Part shown: positions 17,695 to 27,011 of the stretch, piece after piece
Numbering within the stretch: the stretch's first letter is position 1
How the letters are laid out: every line of letters starts with the position of its first letter
From: Methylobacterium frigidaeris
Lineage (GTDB): Bacteria; Pseudomonadota; Alphaproteobacteria; Rhizobiales; Beijerinckiaceae
Assembly (NCBI RefSeq): GCF_022179185.1
Contig: NZ_BPQJ01000040.1
Location: 1 to 60,077 of the forward strand
Length of the DNA: 60,077 nucleotides
Reading direction: 5' to 3'
Program-made: the position numbers and the translations under genes
Notes under the pieces: generated by a model
What the model was told of the DNA's origin: nothing
Databases searched by the model: none
Seen by the model: the letters and a program-made list of their open reading frames with translations, nothing else

Positions 17695-18837
17695 TCACGC
17701 CGCCTTGGGCTGGAAGTTCGGGTGGACGACGGCGCCGTCGCGGGTCAGGCAGGTCGCCTTGACGAGCTCGTCGTCCCACTTCACCGCCAGCGCCTTCGCG
17801 GCCTTGTCGACCAGGGTCTCGACGAAGGCGTAGAGGTTGCGGGCGTAGAGGCTCGACGAGGTGGCGGCGAGCCGGCCCGGCACGTTGGCGTAGCCGACGA
17901 TCTTCACGCCGTTCTCGGTCTCGACGATCTCGTCGGCCTTGACGCCCTCGACGTTGCCGCCGCGCTCGACCGCGAGGTCGACGAGCACCGAGCCCGGGCG
18001 CATCGCCGCCACCATGTTGGCGGTGACGAGCTTGGGCGCCGGACGGCCTGGGATCAGCGCGGTGGTGACCACGATGTCCTGCTTGGCGATGTGGCTCGCC
18101 ACCAGCTCGGCCTGCTTCTTGCGGTATTCGGCCGACATCTCCTTGGCGTAGCCACCCGCGGTCTCGGCCTGCTTGAACTCCTCGTCCTCGACGGCGACGA
18201 ACTTGGCACCGAGGGACTCGACCTGCTCCTTGGCGGCGGGCCGCACGTCGGTGGCGGTCACCACCGCGCCGAGGCGGCGGGCGGTCGCGATGGCCTGGAG
18301 GCCGGCGACGCCGGCGCCCATCACGAAGATGCGGGCCGCCGGCACGGTGCCGGCCGCGGTCATCATCATCGGCAGGGCCCGGCCGTAGACGGCGGCGCCG
18401 TCGACCACCGCGCGGTAGCCCGCGAGGTTGGCCTGGCTCGAGAGCACGTCCATCACCTGGGCGCGGGTGATGCGGGGCATCAGCTCCATGGCGATCGCGG
18501 AGACGCCGGCATCCGCCATCGCCTTGACCTCGGCCTCGTGGCCGTAGGGGTCCATGATCGCGACCACGATCGCGCCGCGCTTGAGCACGGGCAGCTCGTC
18601 GGCGGCGGGGCGGCGCACCTTGAGGACGACATCCGCCCCCTCGGCAGCGGCCTTGGCGTCCGGCGCGATCGAGGCACCGGCGGCCTCGTACTCGGCATCC
18701 GGTACGCCGGCTTTCAACCCCGCCCCCGACTGCACCGTCACCTCGGCCCCGAGAGCCTTGTACTTCTTCACCGTTTCCGGGACTGCCGCGACCCGCGGCT
18801 CCGCCGGATCGGTCTCGGATAGGACCGCGATCCGCAT
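17695..18837 (-). CDS. pntAA: NAD(P) transhydrogenase subunit alpha part 1
   Basis: PntAA is the soluble NAD(H)-binding domain I of the transhydrogenase. The 380 residues contain the alanine-dehydrogenase-like fold with E(T)DPAEPRVAAVPETV at the start, MPRITRAQVMDVLSSQA and the nucleotide motif GAGVAGLQAIATARRLGA near residue 170. The length fits the family. AAGGAAG precedes the ATG at 18837. It is the first gene of a three-gene leftward operon pntAA-pntAB-pntB that ends at the hairpin at 15736. Confidence 0.96.
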   Translation of the reverse strand: MRIAVLSETDPAEPRVAAVPETVKKYKALGAEVTVQSGAGLKAGVPDAEYEAAGASIAPDAKAAAEGADVVLKVRRPAADELPVLKRGAIVVAIMDPYGHEAEVKAMADAGVSAIAMELMPRITRAQVMDVLSSQANLAGYRAVVDGAAVYGRALPMMMTAAGTVPAARIFVMGAGVAGLQAIATARRLGAVVTATDVRPAAKEQVESLGAKFVAVEDEEFKQAETAGGYAKEMSAEYRKKQAELVASHIAKQDIVVTTALIPGRPAPKLVTANMVAAMRPGSVLVDLAVERGGNVEGVKADEIVETENGVKIVGYANVPGRLAATSSSLYARNLYAFVETLVDKAAKALAVKWDDELVKATCLTRDGAVVHPNFQPKAA

Positions 18838-18928
18838 TCAGACTTCCTTTGGTCGATACACGGCGCGGCGCGCCGATCCCCCCTCCAGGGCGGCATGTAC
18901 AAGGCCACGCCTGCCCTACAACTGTAAA

Positions 18929-18954
18929 GCCGTTCCCTGTCGCGAGGGAACGGC
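18929..18954 (-). terminator. Terminator hairpin after the oxidase subunit IV gene
   Basis: GCCGTTCCCT pairs with AGGGAACGGC over a 6-base loop. On the minus strand the stem is followed by TTTACAG. It lies about 80 bases beyond the subunit IV stop and 90 before pntAA, and separates the two transcription units. It could also work for the opposite strand. Confidence 0.6.
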
Positions 18955-19036
18955 TTCCGTTACGAATTTCTCACGATTAAATCACGCGCAATTTATAGGC
19001 GCGAGAAGGGAAGGGGCGGGAAGGCCGCCCGCGCCC

Positions 19037-19330
19037 TTAGTAGAAGGCCAGCATCAGCGCGAGCAGCAGGGCCACCACGGCAGGGGCGCGCCAGCCGATG
19101 GACGGCGAGAGGGCGCCTATGGCCCCGGCAAAGCCGCCCAGCACTACGCCCACGATGGCGCTGATCCAGGCCTCGCGCACGCCGCCGACGGCGAGCGACA
19201 GCACCCAGCAGATCACGACGCCGGTGGCGATCTCGACGAAGGTGACGAAGCCGCGATAGGTGGCCTCGTGGGACGGGCCGTCCATCTCCGGGCTGTAGGC
19301 GGAGTCGGTGGCGTGTGTGATGTCGGCCAT
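19037..19330 (-). CDS. aa3-type cytochrome c oxidase subunit IV-like protein
   Basis: A 97-residue inner-membrane protein. The N-terminus (PEMDGPSHEATYRGFVTF) has the H..TY.GF pattern of bacterial aa3-oxidase subunit IV. Two or three hydrophobic segments follow between residues 30 and 97. The canonical subunit has one helix and about 45-70 residues, so this copy carries an extra hydrophobic C-terminal half. Other oxidase genes are not next to it. The ATG at 19330 is chosen because family similarity begins there; the open frame extends to 19531. Confidence 0.75.
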   Translation of the reverse strand: MADITHATDSAYSPEMDGPSHEATYRGFVTFVEIATGVVICWVLSLAVGGVREAWISAIVGVVLGGFAGAIGALSPSIGWRAPAVVALLLALMLAFY

Positions 19331-19577
19331 GATGCGGTAGACCCCGTCTTGTGCTCGTTGGCCGGGCTTTAGCGCATGCTCAAGGTCCCGGCAATCAGCC
19401 GTAGCAAGGCCCGCGCACCTCCCACGGGTCTGCGCGGCCAAGCTGCAAATCGTTGTGGATATTCGGGTCTTCGACACGGTCACGGGCCCGCACGCCCCTC
19501 GTCGGCCGAAGGTCGAAGTGCGGGACCGCACCTTTTTCCAGTTCGAAAGCGGCGGAGCGCCGGTTCGGCGCCCCCCG

Positions 19578-20996
19578 TCAGGCCGGTTGCGGCAGACCTG
19601 CCTTCTCCAGCGCCGCGTGCTGCCGGGCGGCGAGGTCGTCGAGGGAGAAGCGGTCGATCTGTGCCTCGAACAGGCGGTGGTAGTTCAGTTCCGAGCGCAG
19701 GTGCAGGAACACCGCGCCGAGCCCGACCGCCGCCCGGTCCATGAACACGAATTCCCGCGGCACCGTCACGGGGCCGCGCTCCTTCAAGGCCCGGTGCACC
19801 TCGAAGGCCTGGCGGCGGCCGTACTCGCTCGGCTTGACGCCGTCCGCCACCGTGCGGACCCGGTCCTCGAGGAGCGGCCCGTAGATGAAGCGGGCCCAGA
19901 TGTTCAGGATGTCGACAAGGTCGCGGGTCAGATTGCGGAAGCCCCAGCTCTCGTAGGCGTGGACGATCCGGGCTTCGTCGCCGTGCAGCAGTCCCTTGTA
20001 GAGGTCGACCACGCCGCCGACGAAACGGGGATGGAAGATGCGGATGCAGCCGTAATCGAGCAGGTTGATCCCTTGCGGCTCAGCCCCCTCGGAGAACACG
20101 GTGTAGTTGCCGAGATGGGGGTCGCCGTGGATCACCGCGGCACGGCTGAAGGGATGCCACCAAGCCTGGAACATCGCGTGGGCGAGGCGGTTGCGCACCT
20201 CCAGCGGCCCGCCGGTGAAAGCCAGGATCTTCTCGCCCTCGAGCCAGCCCTGGGTGAGCAGGCGCTTGGTCGAGAGGTCCGGATACACGACCGGGACCCG
20301 CACCGTCTCGACGCCCTTGAGCACGTCGGCGTAGAGGGCAGCATGCTTCGCCTCGCGGGTGTAGTCGAGCTCTTCGCGCACCCGATCGCCGATCTCCTTG
20401 GCGATCTCGCGGGTGTCGATGACCGAGCTGATGCGCCGGTGCAGCGCGAAGGCGAGCTCGAGCTGTTTCAGGTCCGCCTCGACGGCGGATTGCATGTCCG
20501 GGTATTGCAGCTTGCAGGCGAGGGCCACGCCGTCCAGGGTCTCGGCCCGGTGGACCTGGCCGAGGGAGGCGGCGGCGGCCGGGCGCAGGTCGAACTGACC
20601 GAAGCGGTCCTTCCACTGGGGCCCGAGCTCGGCCGCCATGCGGCGCTTGACGAAGGCCGCACCCATCGGCGGTGCCTCGGATTGCAGCTTCTGCAGCTCG
20701 GCGGCGTATTCGGGCGGCAGCAGGTCCGGCACGGTGGCGAGCAGCTGCGCCACCTTCATGATCGGCCCTTTGAGGCCGCCCAGGGCCTGGGCCAGGGCCG
20801 CGGCGCTCGACATGTCCTCGCCCTTGCGGCCGAGGAGCCGCGCACCGGCCATCCGGGCGGCGACGCCGCCCACATTGGCACCGACCTTCGCGTAGCGGGC
20901 GGCGCGGGCGGAGAAGCGATTGGCTTCGCTGTCGGAAGCGGACATGCGGGATGAGGCTCGTGTGAGGAGGCGCGCAGGGACCTGCACGCCGGACAT
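19578..20996 (-). CDS. ABC1/UbiB-family atypical kinase
   Basis: A 472-residue member of the ABC1 (ADCK/UbiB/AarF) protein-kinase-like family. These proteins are ATPases that support quinone and lipid metabolism. Motifs are GPIMKVAQ (the KxGQ-type N-terminal motif, here KVAQ), the Ala-rich nucleotide loop AAASLGQVHRA, HGDPHLGNY (catalytic loop) and LLDYGCIR (DFG-like). ATG at 20996 has AAGG a few bases upstream. An ATG at 20945 begins MSASDSEANRFSARA and may be the true start. It is not the long UbiB, as the C-terminal membrane helices are absent. The substrate is unknown. Confidence 0.88.
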   Translation of the reverse strand: MSGVQVPARLLTRASSRMSASDSEANRFSARAARYAKVGANVGGVAARMAGARLLGRKGEDMSSAAALAQALGGLKGPIMKVAQLLATVPDLLPPEYAAELQKLQSEAPPMGAAFVKRRMAAELGPQWKDRFGQFDLRPAAAASLGQVHRAETLDGVALACKLQYPDMQSAVEADLKQLELAFALHRRISSVIDTREIAKEIGDRVREELDYTREAKHAALYADVLKGVETVRVPVVYPDLSTKRLLTQGWLEGEKILAFTGGPLEVRNRLAHAMFQAWWHPFSRAAVIHGDPHLGNYTVFSEGAEPQGINLLDYGCIRIFHPRFVGGVVDLYKGLLHGDEARIVHAYESWGFRNLTRDLVDILNIWARFIYGPLLEDRVRTVADGVKPSEYGRRQAFEVHRALKERGPVTVPREFVFMDRAAVGLGAVFLHLRSELNYHRLFEAQIDRFSLDDLAARQHAALEKAGLPQPA

Positions 20997-21104
20997 GGAG
21001 CCTTAGATAAGCCCAGGCCCCGGGACCGCCAGGGCGACCGGACAGCGCGGGGGCGACGCCGTGATCCGGACGGGCATGAGCCGGACGGGACGGTCCAACC
21101 CCCG

Positions 21105-21416
21105 TCAGGTCTGCCGCAGGGCGGCACGCAGGACCCGCACCATCTCCTCGATGGCGCCGTCCTGATCCTGGGCGCGGACCGCGTAGTCAACGGAGGCGTC
21201 GAGATGGGTGCTGATGAGCTGGAGCACCGCCTCGCGGACCGCCGCCGTGATGGCGTTCATCTGCTGCACCTCGTCGAGGCAGTAGCGGTCCTCCTGCACC
21301 ATGGCCTGGAGGCCGCGCACCTGGCCCTCGATGCGCTTGAGGCGCTGAAGGATAGGCTTTTTCTCCTCTTCGGTGCGGCGAATCTGGAGGCGCCCGTCGA
21401 CGTATTGGTAATCCAT
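21105..21416 (-). CDS. CsoR/RcnR/FrmR-family transcriptional repressor
   Basis: A 103-residue four-helix DNA-binding protein of the DUF156 family. Members sense copper, nickel/cobalt or formaldehyde and leave DNA when bound. EEKKPILQRLKRIEGQVRGL is the family's helix 1. The sensing positions read Cys46 (EDRYCLDEV) and His (STHLDAS), but the second cysteine of copper-sensing CsoR is a serine here, so a CsoR-type copper site is not complete. The Cys plus His layout is nearer to FrmR or RcnR. A formaldehyde or nickel/cobalt role is only a guess. It lies downstream of a manganese catalase gene, with a palindrome between them. Confidence 0.85.
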   Translation of the reverse strand: MDYQYVDGRLQIRRTEEEKKPILQRLKRIEGQVRGLQAMVQEDRYCLDEVQQMNAITAAVREAVLQLISTHLDASVDYAVRAQDQDGAIEEMVRVLRAALRQT

Positions 21417-21488
21417 TGATGTGCCTTCCCCGACCGTGGGTCCGCCTCGTCCGGGGGCGCGGGCGGCCCGGGCGACGTCGGGTCTGGT

Positions 21489-21528
21489 GATCGATTGCCG
21501 CCCTGTCCCTAAGGAACGGCAATCGATC
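21489..21528. promoter_or_regulatory. Inverted repeat upstream of the CsoR/FrmR-type gene
   Basis: GATCGATTGCCG and its exact complement CGGCAATCGATC are 16 bases apart, about 75 bases upstream of the repressor start. It may be an autoregulatory operator or a weak terminator of the catalase gene; there is no T-run, which favours the former. Confidence 0.45.
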
Positions 21529-21596
21529 TTACATCAGGGGCGCGCAGGTCAAGCTCAATCTTGGCGCATGGCCTGCACGCCCGCATGCCTCACGGC

Positions 21597-22484
21597 CTAG
21601 ATCTTGCTGTTGGTGACCGGCGCGGAGGTCATCTGCTCCTTCTGGGCGCCGGAATCGGGCCGGGCCGGCCCGAGGACCGGCTCCTCGCCGAGCGGCTCGA
21701 AGGCCTTGAAGTAGAACTGGCCCTTGCCGTCGATCGACGGGCCTTCGGAGTAGCGGCCGGGCGGAACCGGCGTGCCGTTACGCTCGGTGCCCATGAACAT
21801 GTAGCTGAACTCCTTGGCCTCCTTCGACTGGTCGAAGCTGTTGGGCACCGGCAGCGACTCCTTCAGACCCCCCATGTCCTCGATGATCGCCAGCCATTGC
21901 TGCTGGTGCATCGTATCGCGGGCGATCAGGAAGCTGAGCATGTCCTGCATGCCCTTGTCGTGGGTGGAGTTGTAGAGCCGCACCGCCAGGGTCCGGCCGG
22001 TCGCCTCCGCCGCCACGTTGCAGAACATGTCGCCGACGAGGTTGCCGCTGGCATAGACATGCGAGCAGTCGAACGGCACGCCGTCGCAATCCGCCGGGAG
22101 GGCCGCCATGCCGGTGGAGAGCAGGTGGCGCTGAAGCATGCCCTCGACCACGTGCCGCGGCCGCTCGCCCCCCATCACCGCGCCGACGATCGGGTTGGCC
22201 TGGGCGGACGTCTCCTGCAGCGTCGCCGGCGCATCCTCGAGGTTGAGGGCGACCGCCGTCGATAGCATCTCGATGTGGCTGATCTCCTCGGTGGCGGTGT
22301 TGAGCAGCACGTCGCGGTACTTCGTGCTCGGCCCGCGGGCGCCCCAGGCCTGGAAGAAGTACTGCAGGCAGACGCGGATCTCGCCCTCGATGCCGCCGAT
22401 CGCCTGCTGAAGCTGACGGGCGAACAGGGGATCGGGCTTCTCGACCTTCACCGGGTACTGCAGGCGCTTGTCGTGATAGTACAT
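21597..22484 (-). CDS. Manganese catalase
   Basis: A 295-residue ferritin-like non-haem catalase that breaks hydrogen peroxide down with a dimanganese centre. Ligand-bearing helices are visible: EGEIRVCLQYFFQ, TEEISHIEM (ExxH), CNVAAEATGR and RDTMHQQQW (with His). Length is typical. The ATG at 22484 has AGGAGA upstream. The C-terminal 70 residues, with SYMFMGTERNGT and PPGRYSEGPSIDG, are the usual active-site lid arm. A short palindrome lies 60 bases upstream. The leftward neighbour is a metal- or aldehyde-sensing repressor, which may be cotranscribed (180-base gap). Confidence 0.95.
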   Translation of the reverse strand: MYYHDKRLQYPVKVEKPDPLFARQLQQAIGGIEGEIRVCLQYFFQAWGARGPSTKYRDVLLNTATEEISHIEMLSTAVALNLEDAPATLQETSAQANPIVGAVMGGERPRHVVEGMLQRHLLSTGMAALPADCDGVPFDCSHVYASGNLVGDMFCNVAAEATGRTLAVRLYNSTHDKGMQDMLSFLIARDTMHQQQWLAIIEDMGGLKESLPVPNSFDQSKEAKEFSYMFMGTERNGTPVPPGRYSEGPSIDGKGQFYFKAFEPLGEEPVLGPARPDSGAQKEQMTSAPVTNSKI

Positions 22485-22543
22485 CGGGGTCTCCTGACCG
22501 TTCGTCTGGGTGATCCCGGGCGCGGCGCGCCGGTCACGCCATC

Positions 22544-22562
22544 CTGAGATAGATATACTCAG
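22544..22562. promoter_or_regulatory. Short AT-rich palindrome upstream of manganese catalase
   Basis: CTGAG and CTCAG flank the AT-rich centre ATAGATATA, in a stretch otherwise GC-rich. It is 60 bases upstream of the catalase ATG, where a promoter or operator is expected. Confidence 0.4.
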
Positions 22563-22998
<436 letters not shown>

Positions 22999-23106
22999 GC
23001 CGAAAGCGGGTATATGTCGTATCGCCGAAGCGATGTCACTACCCGGTGGCTCCGTACCACCTGCCTGCCACCCTGCCAACCCTGCGTTAACCACGAAGGG
23101 CAGGCC

Positions 23107-23182
<76 letters not shown>

Positions 23183-23291
23183 GTCCGAGGCGGGTGCCTT
23201 GTAGGCCGGCCCTTCTCAGCCTGTCAATTCCCTTGGTGGGCCCGCCGCGATGCGATTGCGCGCGGGTGCCCCGGGCTCGCACGGACCGCGC

Positions 23292-23579
23292 ATGCGCTCG
23301 ATTCTCTGGCTCATCGACAACATCATCACGCTCTACGTGTACCTGCTCATCGCCAGCGCCGTGCTGAGCTGGCTGGTGGCCTTCAACGTGGTCAACGTGC
23401 GCAACCCGATCGTGTCGCAGATCGGGGAGTTCCTGTACCGGGTGACCGAGCCGGCCCTGCGGCCGATCCGGCGCATCCTGCCGAATCTCGGCGGCATCGA
23501 CATCTCGCCGATCATCCTGGTCCTCGGCCTGTTCTTCCTGCGCAACCTGATGTTCGAACTCCTCGCCGGCATGGTGTGA
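23292..23579 (+). CDS. YggT family membrane protein
   Basis: A 95-residue inner-membrane protein with two hydrophobic segments (residues 5-25 and 70-92). Between them is the family hallmark: TEPALRPIRRILPNLGGIDISPI. YggT proteins relate to osmotic tolerance in bacteria and to cofactor assembly in plastids. The ATG at 23292 starts the family match; a longer frame begins at 23250. It is followed after 8 bases by a DUF167 gene, the usual pairing in proteobacteria. Confidence 0.9.
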   Translation: MRSILWLIDNIITLYVYLLIASAVLSWLVAFNVVNVRNPIVSQIGEFLYRVTEPALRPIRRILPNLGGIDISPIILVLGLFFLRNLMFELLAGMV

Positions 23580-23587
23580 GATCGGCG

Positions 23588-23920
23588 ATGGCCTCGCCCT
23601 GGCGGGTTGTTCCCACGGGGATCGAGGTCCGGGTGCGGGCCACCCCGCGGGGCGGGCGCGACGCCCTCGACGGCGTCGAGACCCGGGACGACGGCGTGGC
23701 CGTGCTGAAGGTGCGGGTGCGGGCGGCACCGGAGGACGGCGCCGCCAATGCGGCGATCCGGGACGTGCTGCGGCGCGCCCTCGGCCTCCCGGCTGCCTCG
23801 GTGACGCTCGCCACCGGGGCCACCGCGCGGATCAAGCTGTTTCGCATCGCCGGCGACGGGCCAGCCCTCGCCGAGCGCCTGCAGAGCCTCACCGGCGAGC
23901 CGCCCATCGTCGGGGCTTGA
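23588..23920 (+). CDS. DUF167 (YggU) family protein
   Basis: A 110-residue soluble protein of the YggU/DUF167 type. The pattern RVRATPRGGRDALDG...LKVRVRAAPEDGAANAAIRDVL...ASVTLATGATARIKLFRIAG is characteristic. Function is unknown. It forms a small operon with the YggT gene. ATG at 23588 is chosen from the family start. Confidence 0.9.
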   Translation: MASPWRVVPTGIEVRVRATPRGGRDALDGVETRDDGVAVLKVRVRAAPEDGAANAAIRDVLRRALGLPAASVTLATGATARIKLFRIAGDGPALAERLQSLTGEPPIVGA

Positions 23921-24059
23921 CCGTTGGGCGGGGCTGCGCCTCAAATCGCCGGGAGCGGCCTGCTCCCGCCGGCCCAGAACCATTCAGAGCCTGCCCGGCC
24001 TCGCGAGTGCCCGGCAGGCTCTCGCACGAGAGGCGCAGGCTCTCGCACGAGGCGCGACG

Positions 24060-25106
24060 ATGAAGACCAATCCGGGCCGTTTCTTCGAGGATTTCCGCCT
24101 CGGGGAGACCATCCGCCACGCCACCCCGCGCACGGTCACCACCGGCGACGTGGCGCTCTACACCGCGCTCTACGGCCCGCGCTTCGCGGTGCAATCCTCC
24201 GACGCCTTCGCGGCGGCCTTCGGCTACGCTCGAGCGCCCCTCGACGACCTGCTGGTCTTCCACGTCGTGTTCGGCAAGACGGTGCCGGACATCTCGCTCA
24301 ATGCGGTGGCCAATCTCGGCTACGCGGAAGGCCGCTTCCTGCGCCCGGTCTATCCGGGCGAGACCCTGAACGCGGTCTCGGAGGTGATCGGCCTCAAGGA
24401 GAGTTCGAACCGCCAGACCGGCGTCGTCTACGTCCGCTCCACCGGCTACGATGCTGAAGGAGCGGCAGTGCTGAGCTATTGCCGCTGGGTGCTGGTGCGC
24501 AAGCGCGACCCCGAAGCGACGATCGAGGCGGAGGCGGTGCCGAGCCTCGCCAAGGCGGTCGCTCCGGAGGAACTGGCGGCGGCCATGCCGCCTCTCAACC
24601 CGCAGGGCTACGATCTCGGCCTCGCCGGCAGCCCGCACCGCTTCGGCGACTACGCCGTGGGCGAGCGCATCGACCATGTCGATGGCATGACCGTCGAGGA
24701 GGCCGAGCACCAGATCGCCACCCGGCTGTTCCAGAACACCGCCAAGGTCCATTTCGACGGCTACGCCGCGAAGGATACCCGCTTCGGCAAGCGCCTGATC
24801 TATGGCGGCCACGTCATCTCGCTCGCCCGGGCCCTGAGCTTCAACGGCCTCGGCAACGCCTTCTCGATCGCGGGCATCAATGCCGGGCGCCACGTCGCGC
24901 CGCTCTTTGCCGGCGACACGGTCTATGCCTGGAGCGAGGTGGTGGCGACTGCCGACCTGCCGGGCCGGAGCGACGTCGGAGCCCTGCGCCTGCGCACGAT
25001 CGCCACCAAGAACCAGCCCTGCACCGCTCATCCGGACAAGACGGCCGAGGGCGCCCACCCGGCGGTGATCCTCGACCTCGACTACTGGGCGCTGATGCCG
25101 CGCTGA
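24060..25106 (+). CDS. mch: Mesaconyl-CoA hydratase (MaoC-like)
   Basis: A 348-residue double-hotdog protein of the MaoC hydratase type, matching mesaconyl-CoA (2-methylfumaryl-CoA) hydratase. This enzyme forms beta-methylmalyl-CoA in the ethylmalonyl-CoA pathway, which replenishes glyoxylate during growth on C1 and C2 compounds in methylobacteria and purple bacteria. Seen are GRFFEDFRLGETIRHATPRTV at the start, YGPRFAVQSSDAFA, the second domain FGDYAVGERIDH and IYGGHVISLARALSFNGLGN. The length agrees with the 343 residues of the known enzyme. Naming differs between species (mch, or mcd in Methylorubrum). Other pathway genes are not adjacent. A hairpin follows its stop. Confidence 0.88.
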   Translation: MKTNPGRFFEDFRLGETIRHATPRTVTTGDVALYTALYGPRFAVQSSDAFAAAFGYARAPLDDLLVFHVVFGKTVPDISLNAVANLGYAEGRFLRPVYPGETLNAVSEVIGLKESSNRQTGVVYVRSTGYDAEGAAVLSYCRWVLVRKRDPEATIEAEAVPSLAKAVAPEELAAAMPPLNPQGYDLGLAGSPHRFGDYAVGERIDHVDGMTVEEAEHQIATRLFQNTAKVHFDGYAAKDTRFGKRLIYGGHVISLARALSFNGLGNAFSIAGINAGRHVAPLFAGDTVYAWSEVVATADLPGRSDVGALRLRTIATKNQPCTAHPDKTAEGAHPAVILDLDYWALMPR

Positions 25107-25116
25107 GGAAGCCATG

Positions 25117-25147
25117 CCGATGTCGGGTTGGGGCGCACCGACATCGG
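25117..25147 (+). terminator. Hairpin after mesaconyl-CoA hydratase
   Basis: CCGATGTCGG and CCGACATCGG form a perfect 10-bp stem with an 11-base loop, 10 bases after the stop. There is no T-run, so it is a probable transcript end but not a classic intrinsic terminator. Confidence 0.5.
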
Positions 25148-25247
25148 TACCGAATCGGCCCGGGCAGGAAATCTTTCTCTTAACGTAACGCCCCCTTCAT
25201 AGTTGTTCGTACATGAGGATCGAACGACGAGCCGGGCCGACGACCAG

Positions 25248-26534
25248 ATGCTGAAGCGCTTCTCCCGCAAGAACGAATTTCTCGAACTGCTCGCGACGCG
25301 CGCCGGCGTCGGCCTGTGGGAGGTGGTCCCGTACCAGGGCGACCTCACGCATCCGAAGACCCGCGTGACCTGGACGCCGGAATTCCGCCGCGTCGTCGGC
25401 TATTCGACGATCGAGGACTATCCGGACAAGCTGGATTCCTGGTCGCGCCGGATCTATCCCGAGGACGTGGATCGCATCATGACCGCCTTCGCGGCGGCGA
25501 TCAAAGACGTCAAGAACCAGGGCGCCTACGACGTCAAGTACCGGATCGTGATGCCGGACGGGAAGCCGCGCTGGTTCCGCGCCACCGGCGGCGCCTCCTA
25601 CGACGCGAACGGCGTGCCGGTGCGGATCTGCGGCTCGCTGGTCGACATCCAGGCCGAGATGGACATCAAGACCAACGACGAGGCGCGGGCCAAGCGGATC
25701 GACGAGATGGTCGCCGGCTTCGCGCAGGACTCCCACGCCCTGTTCGCCAGCCTGTCGAAGGCCGCCGCGGAGATGCAGGCAGCCGCCGCCTCGATGGCCG
25801 GCACTGCCGACCAGACCAGCGCCCGTTCGAGCGCGGTGGCGGGCTCCGCCACGCAGACCTCGACCAATATCGGCACGGTCGCGGCGGCCTCGGAGGAGCT
25901 GGGCAGCTCCGTCACCGAGATCGGCCGCCAGGTCCAGGGCTCGGCGGCCCTCGCCGAGGCGGCGGTGGTCGAGGCGGATGGAACCGCGCGCCTGGTGCAG
26001 GAGCTGAGCGGCGCGGTGAGCAAGATCGGCGACGTGGTGAGCCTGATCTCCTCGATCGCCGGGCAGACGAACCTCCTGGCGCTCAACGCCACGATCGAGG
26101 CGGCGCGTGCCGGCGAGGCGGGACGGGGCTTCGCGGTGGTCGCCGCCGAGGTCAAGGAACTCGCCAACCAGACCGCCAAGGCCACCGACGAGATCTCCTC
26201 GCAGATCGCCCGGATCCAGGATTCGACCGCGCAGGCCGTATCGGCGATCGGCGGCTTCGGCGCCCGCATCCGCGAGATCAGCAGCGTGACGACGGCGATC
26301 GCCGCCGCGGTGGAGGAGCAGAACGCCGCGACCCAGGAGATCGTCCGCAACGTCTCCCAGGCCGCCGCCGGCGCGGGGGACGTGATGAGCGGCACCGCCA
26401 GCGTGTCGGCCTCCGCCGAGGAGACCGGCCGGACCGCCGCACGGGTGACCACCGCCTCGTCCGAGGTGTCGGATCGCACCCGCGAGCTGAGCGCGCAGAC
26501 CGAGGCCTTCCTCCGGAATGTCCGGGCGGCCTGA
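25248..26534 (+). CDS. Soluble PAS-containing methyl-accepting chemotaxis protein
   Basis: A 428-residue chemoreceptor without membrane segments. Residues 1-135 form one PAS domain (VTWTPEFRRVVGYSTIED, IYPEDVDRIM, YRIVMPDGKPRWFRA). The rest is a long coiled-coil signalling domain with the MCP hairpin tip ISSIAGQTNLLALNATIEAA, followed by RAGEAGRGFAVVAAEVKELA. The ATG at 25248 is preferred over a TTG at 25203. It probably senses an intracellular redox or metabolic state and acts on CheA; the ligand is unknown. It stands alone, with other chemotaxis genes outside the window. Confidence 0.92.
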   Translation: MLKRFSRKNEFLELLATRAGVGLWEVVPYQGDLTHPKTRVTWTPEFRRVVGYSTIEDYPDKLDSWSRRIYPEDVDRIMTAFAAAIKDVKNQGAYDVKYRIVMPDGKPRWFRATGGASYDANGVPVRICGSLVDIQAEMDIKTNDEARAKRIDEMVAGFAQDSHALFASLSKAAAEMQAAAASMAGTADQTSARSSAVAGSATQTSTNIGTVAAASEELGSSVTEIGRQVQGSAALAEAAVVEADGTARLVQELSGAVSKIGDVVSLISSIAGQTNLLALNATIEAARAGEAGRGFAVVAAEVKELANQTAKATDEISSQIARIQDSTAQAVSAIGGFGARIREISSVTTAIAAAVEEQNAATQEIVRNVSQAAAGAGDVMSGTASVSASAEETGRTAARVTTASSEVSDRTRELSAQTEAFLRNVRAA

Positions 26535-26552
26535 CCGCCCGTCGGCCGCCGC

Positions 26553-27011
26553 TCAGGCCACGGTCCGGGCGGCGGTGAAGCGGCGGAACGCCTCCAGGGT
26601 CTCGCCGCTGACATGGTGCTCGATGCCCTCTGCGTCGCAGCGTGCCACGTCCGGGCTGACGCCGAGGGCGAGCAGGAACGATTCGACGATGCGGTGGCGC
26701 TCCCGCGCCTCCGCGGCCAGCGCACGGCCGGCCTCGGTGAGGAACACGCCCCGGTAGGGCCGCTGCTGCACCAGCCCATCCTCGGCCAGGCGCTTGAGCA
26801 TCTTGGCCACGGTCGGTTGCGCTACGCCGAGGCGGGCGGCGATGTCGACCTGGCGTGCCTCGCCGCCGTCGCCAATCAGGTCGGCGATCAGCTCGACGTA
26901 ATCCTCGACCAGCTCGAGCCGGCGCGCCTCGCGCACCTGCCGGAAGCCGGCGGAATGCGCCTCGGCATCGACCAGGGCGGCAGGCTCGCGCGGGTGATCG
27001 GGGTCCTGCAT
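26553..27011 (-). CDS. mntR: Manganese-dependent DtxR-family regulator MntR
   Basis: A 152-residue iron/manganese-dependent repressor of the DtxR/MntR group. A winged helix lies at residues 35-90 (RQVDIAARLGVAQPTVAKMLKRL, then a wing). The dimerisation and metal-binding helices follow (ARERHRIVESFLLALGV and CDAEGIEHHVS), with the ExxH-type ligands expected there. Its usual targets are manganese uptake or efflux genes. The ATG at 27011 gives a normal length; the frame is open to 27281. It is convergent with the chemoreceptor. Confidence 0.88.
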   Translation of the reverse strand: MQDPDHPREPAALVDAEAHSAGFRQVREARRLELVEDYVELIADLIGDGGEARQVDIAARLGVAQPTVAKMLKRLAEDGLVQQRPYRGVFLTEAGRALAAEARERHRIVESFLLALGVSPDVARCDAEGIEHHVSGETLEAFRRFTAARTVA

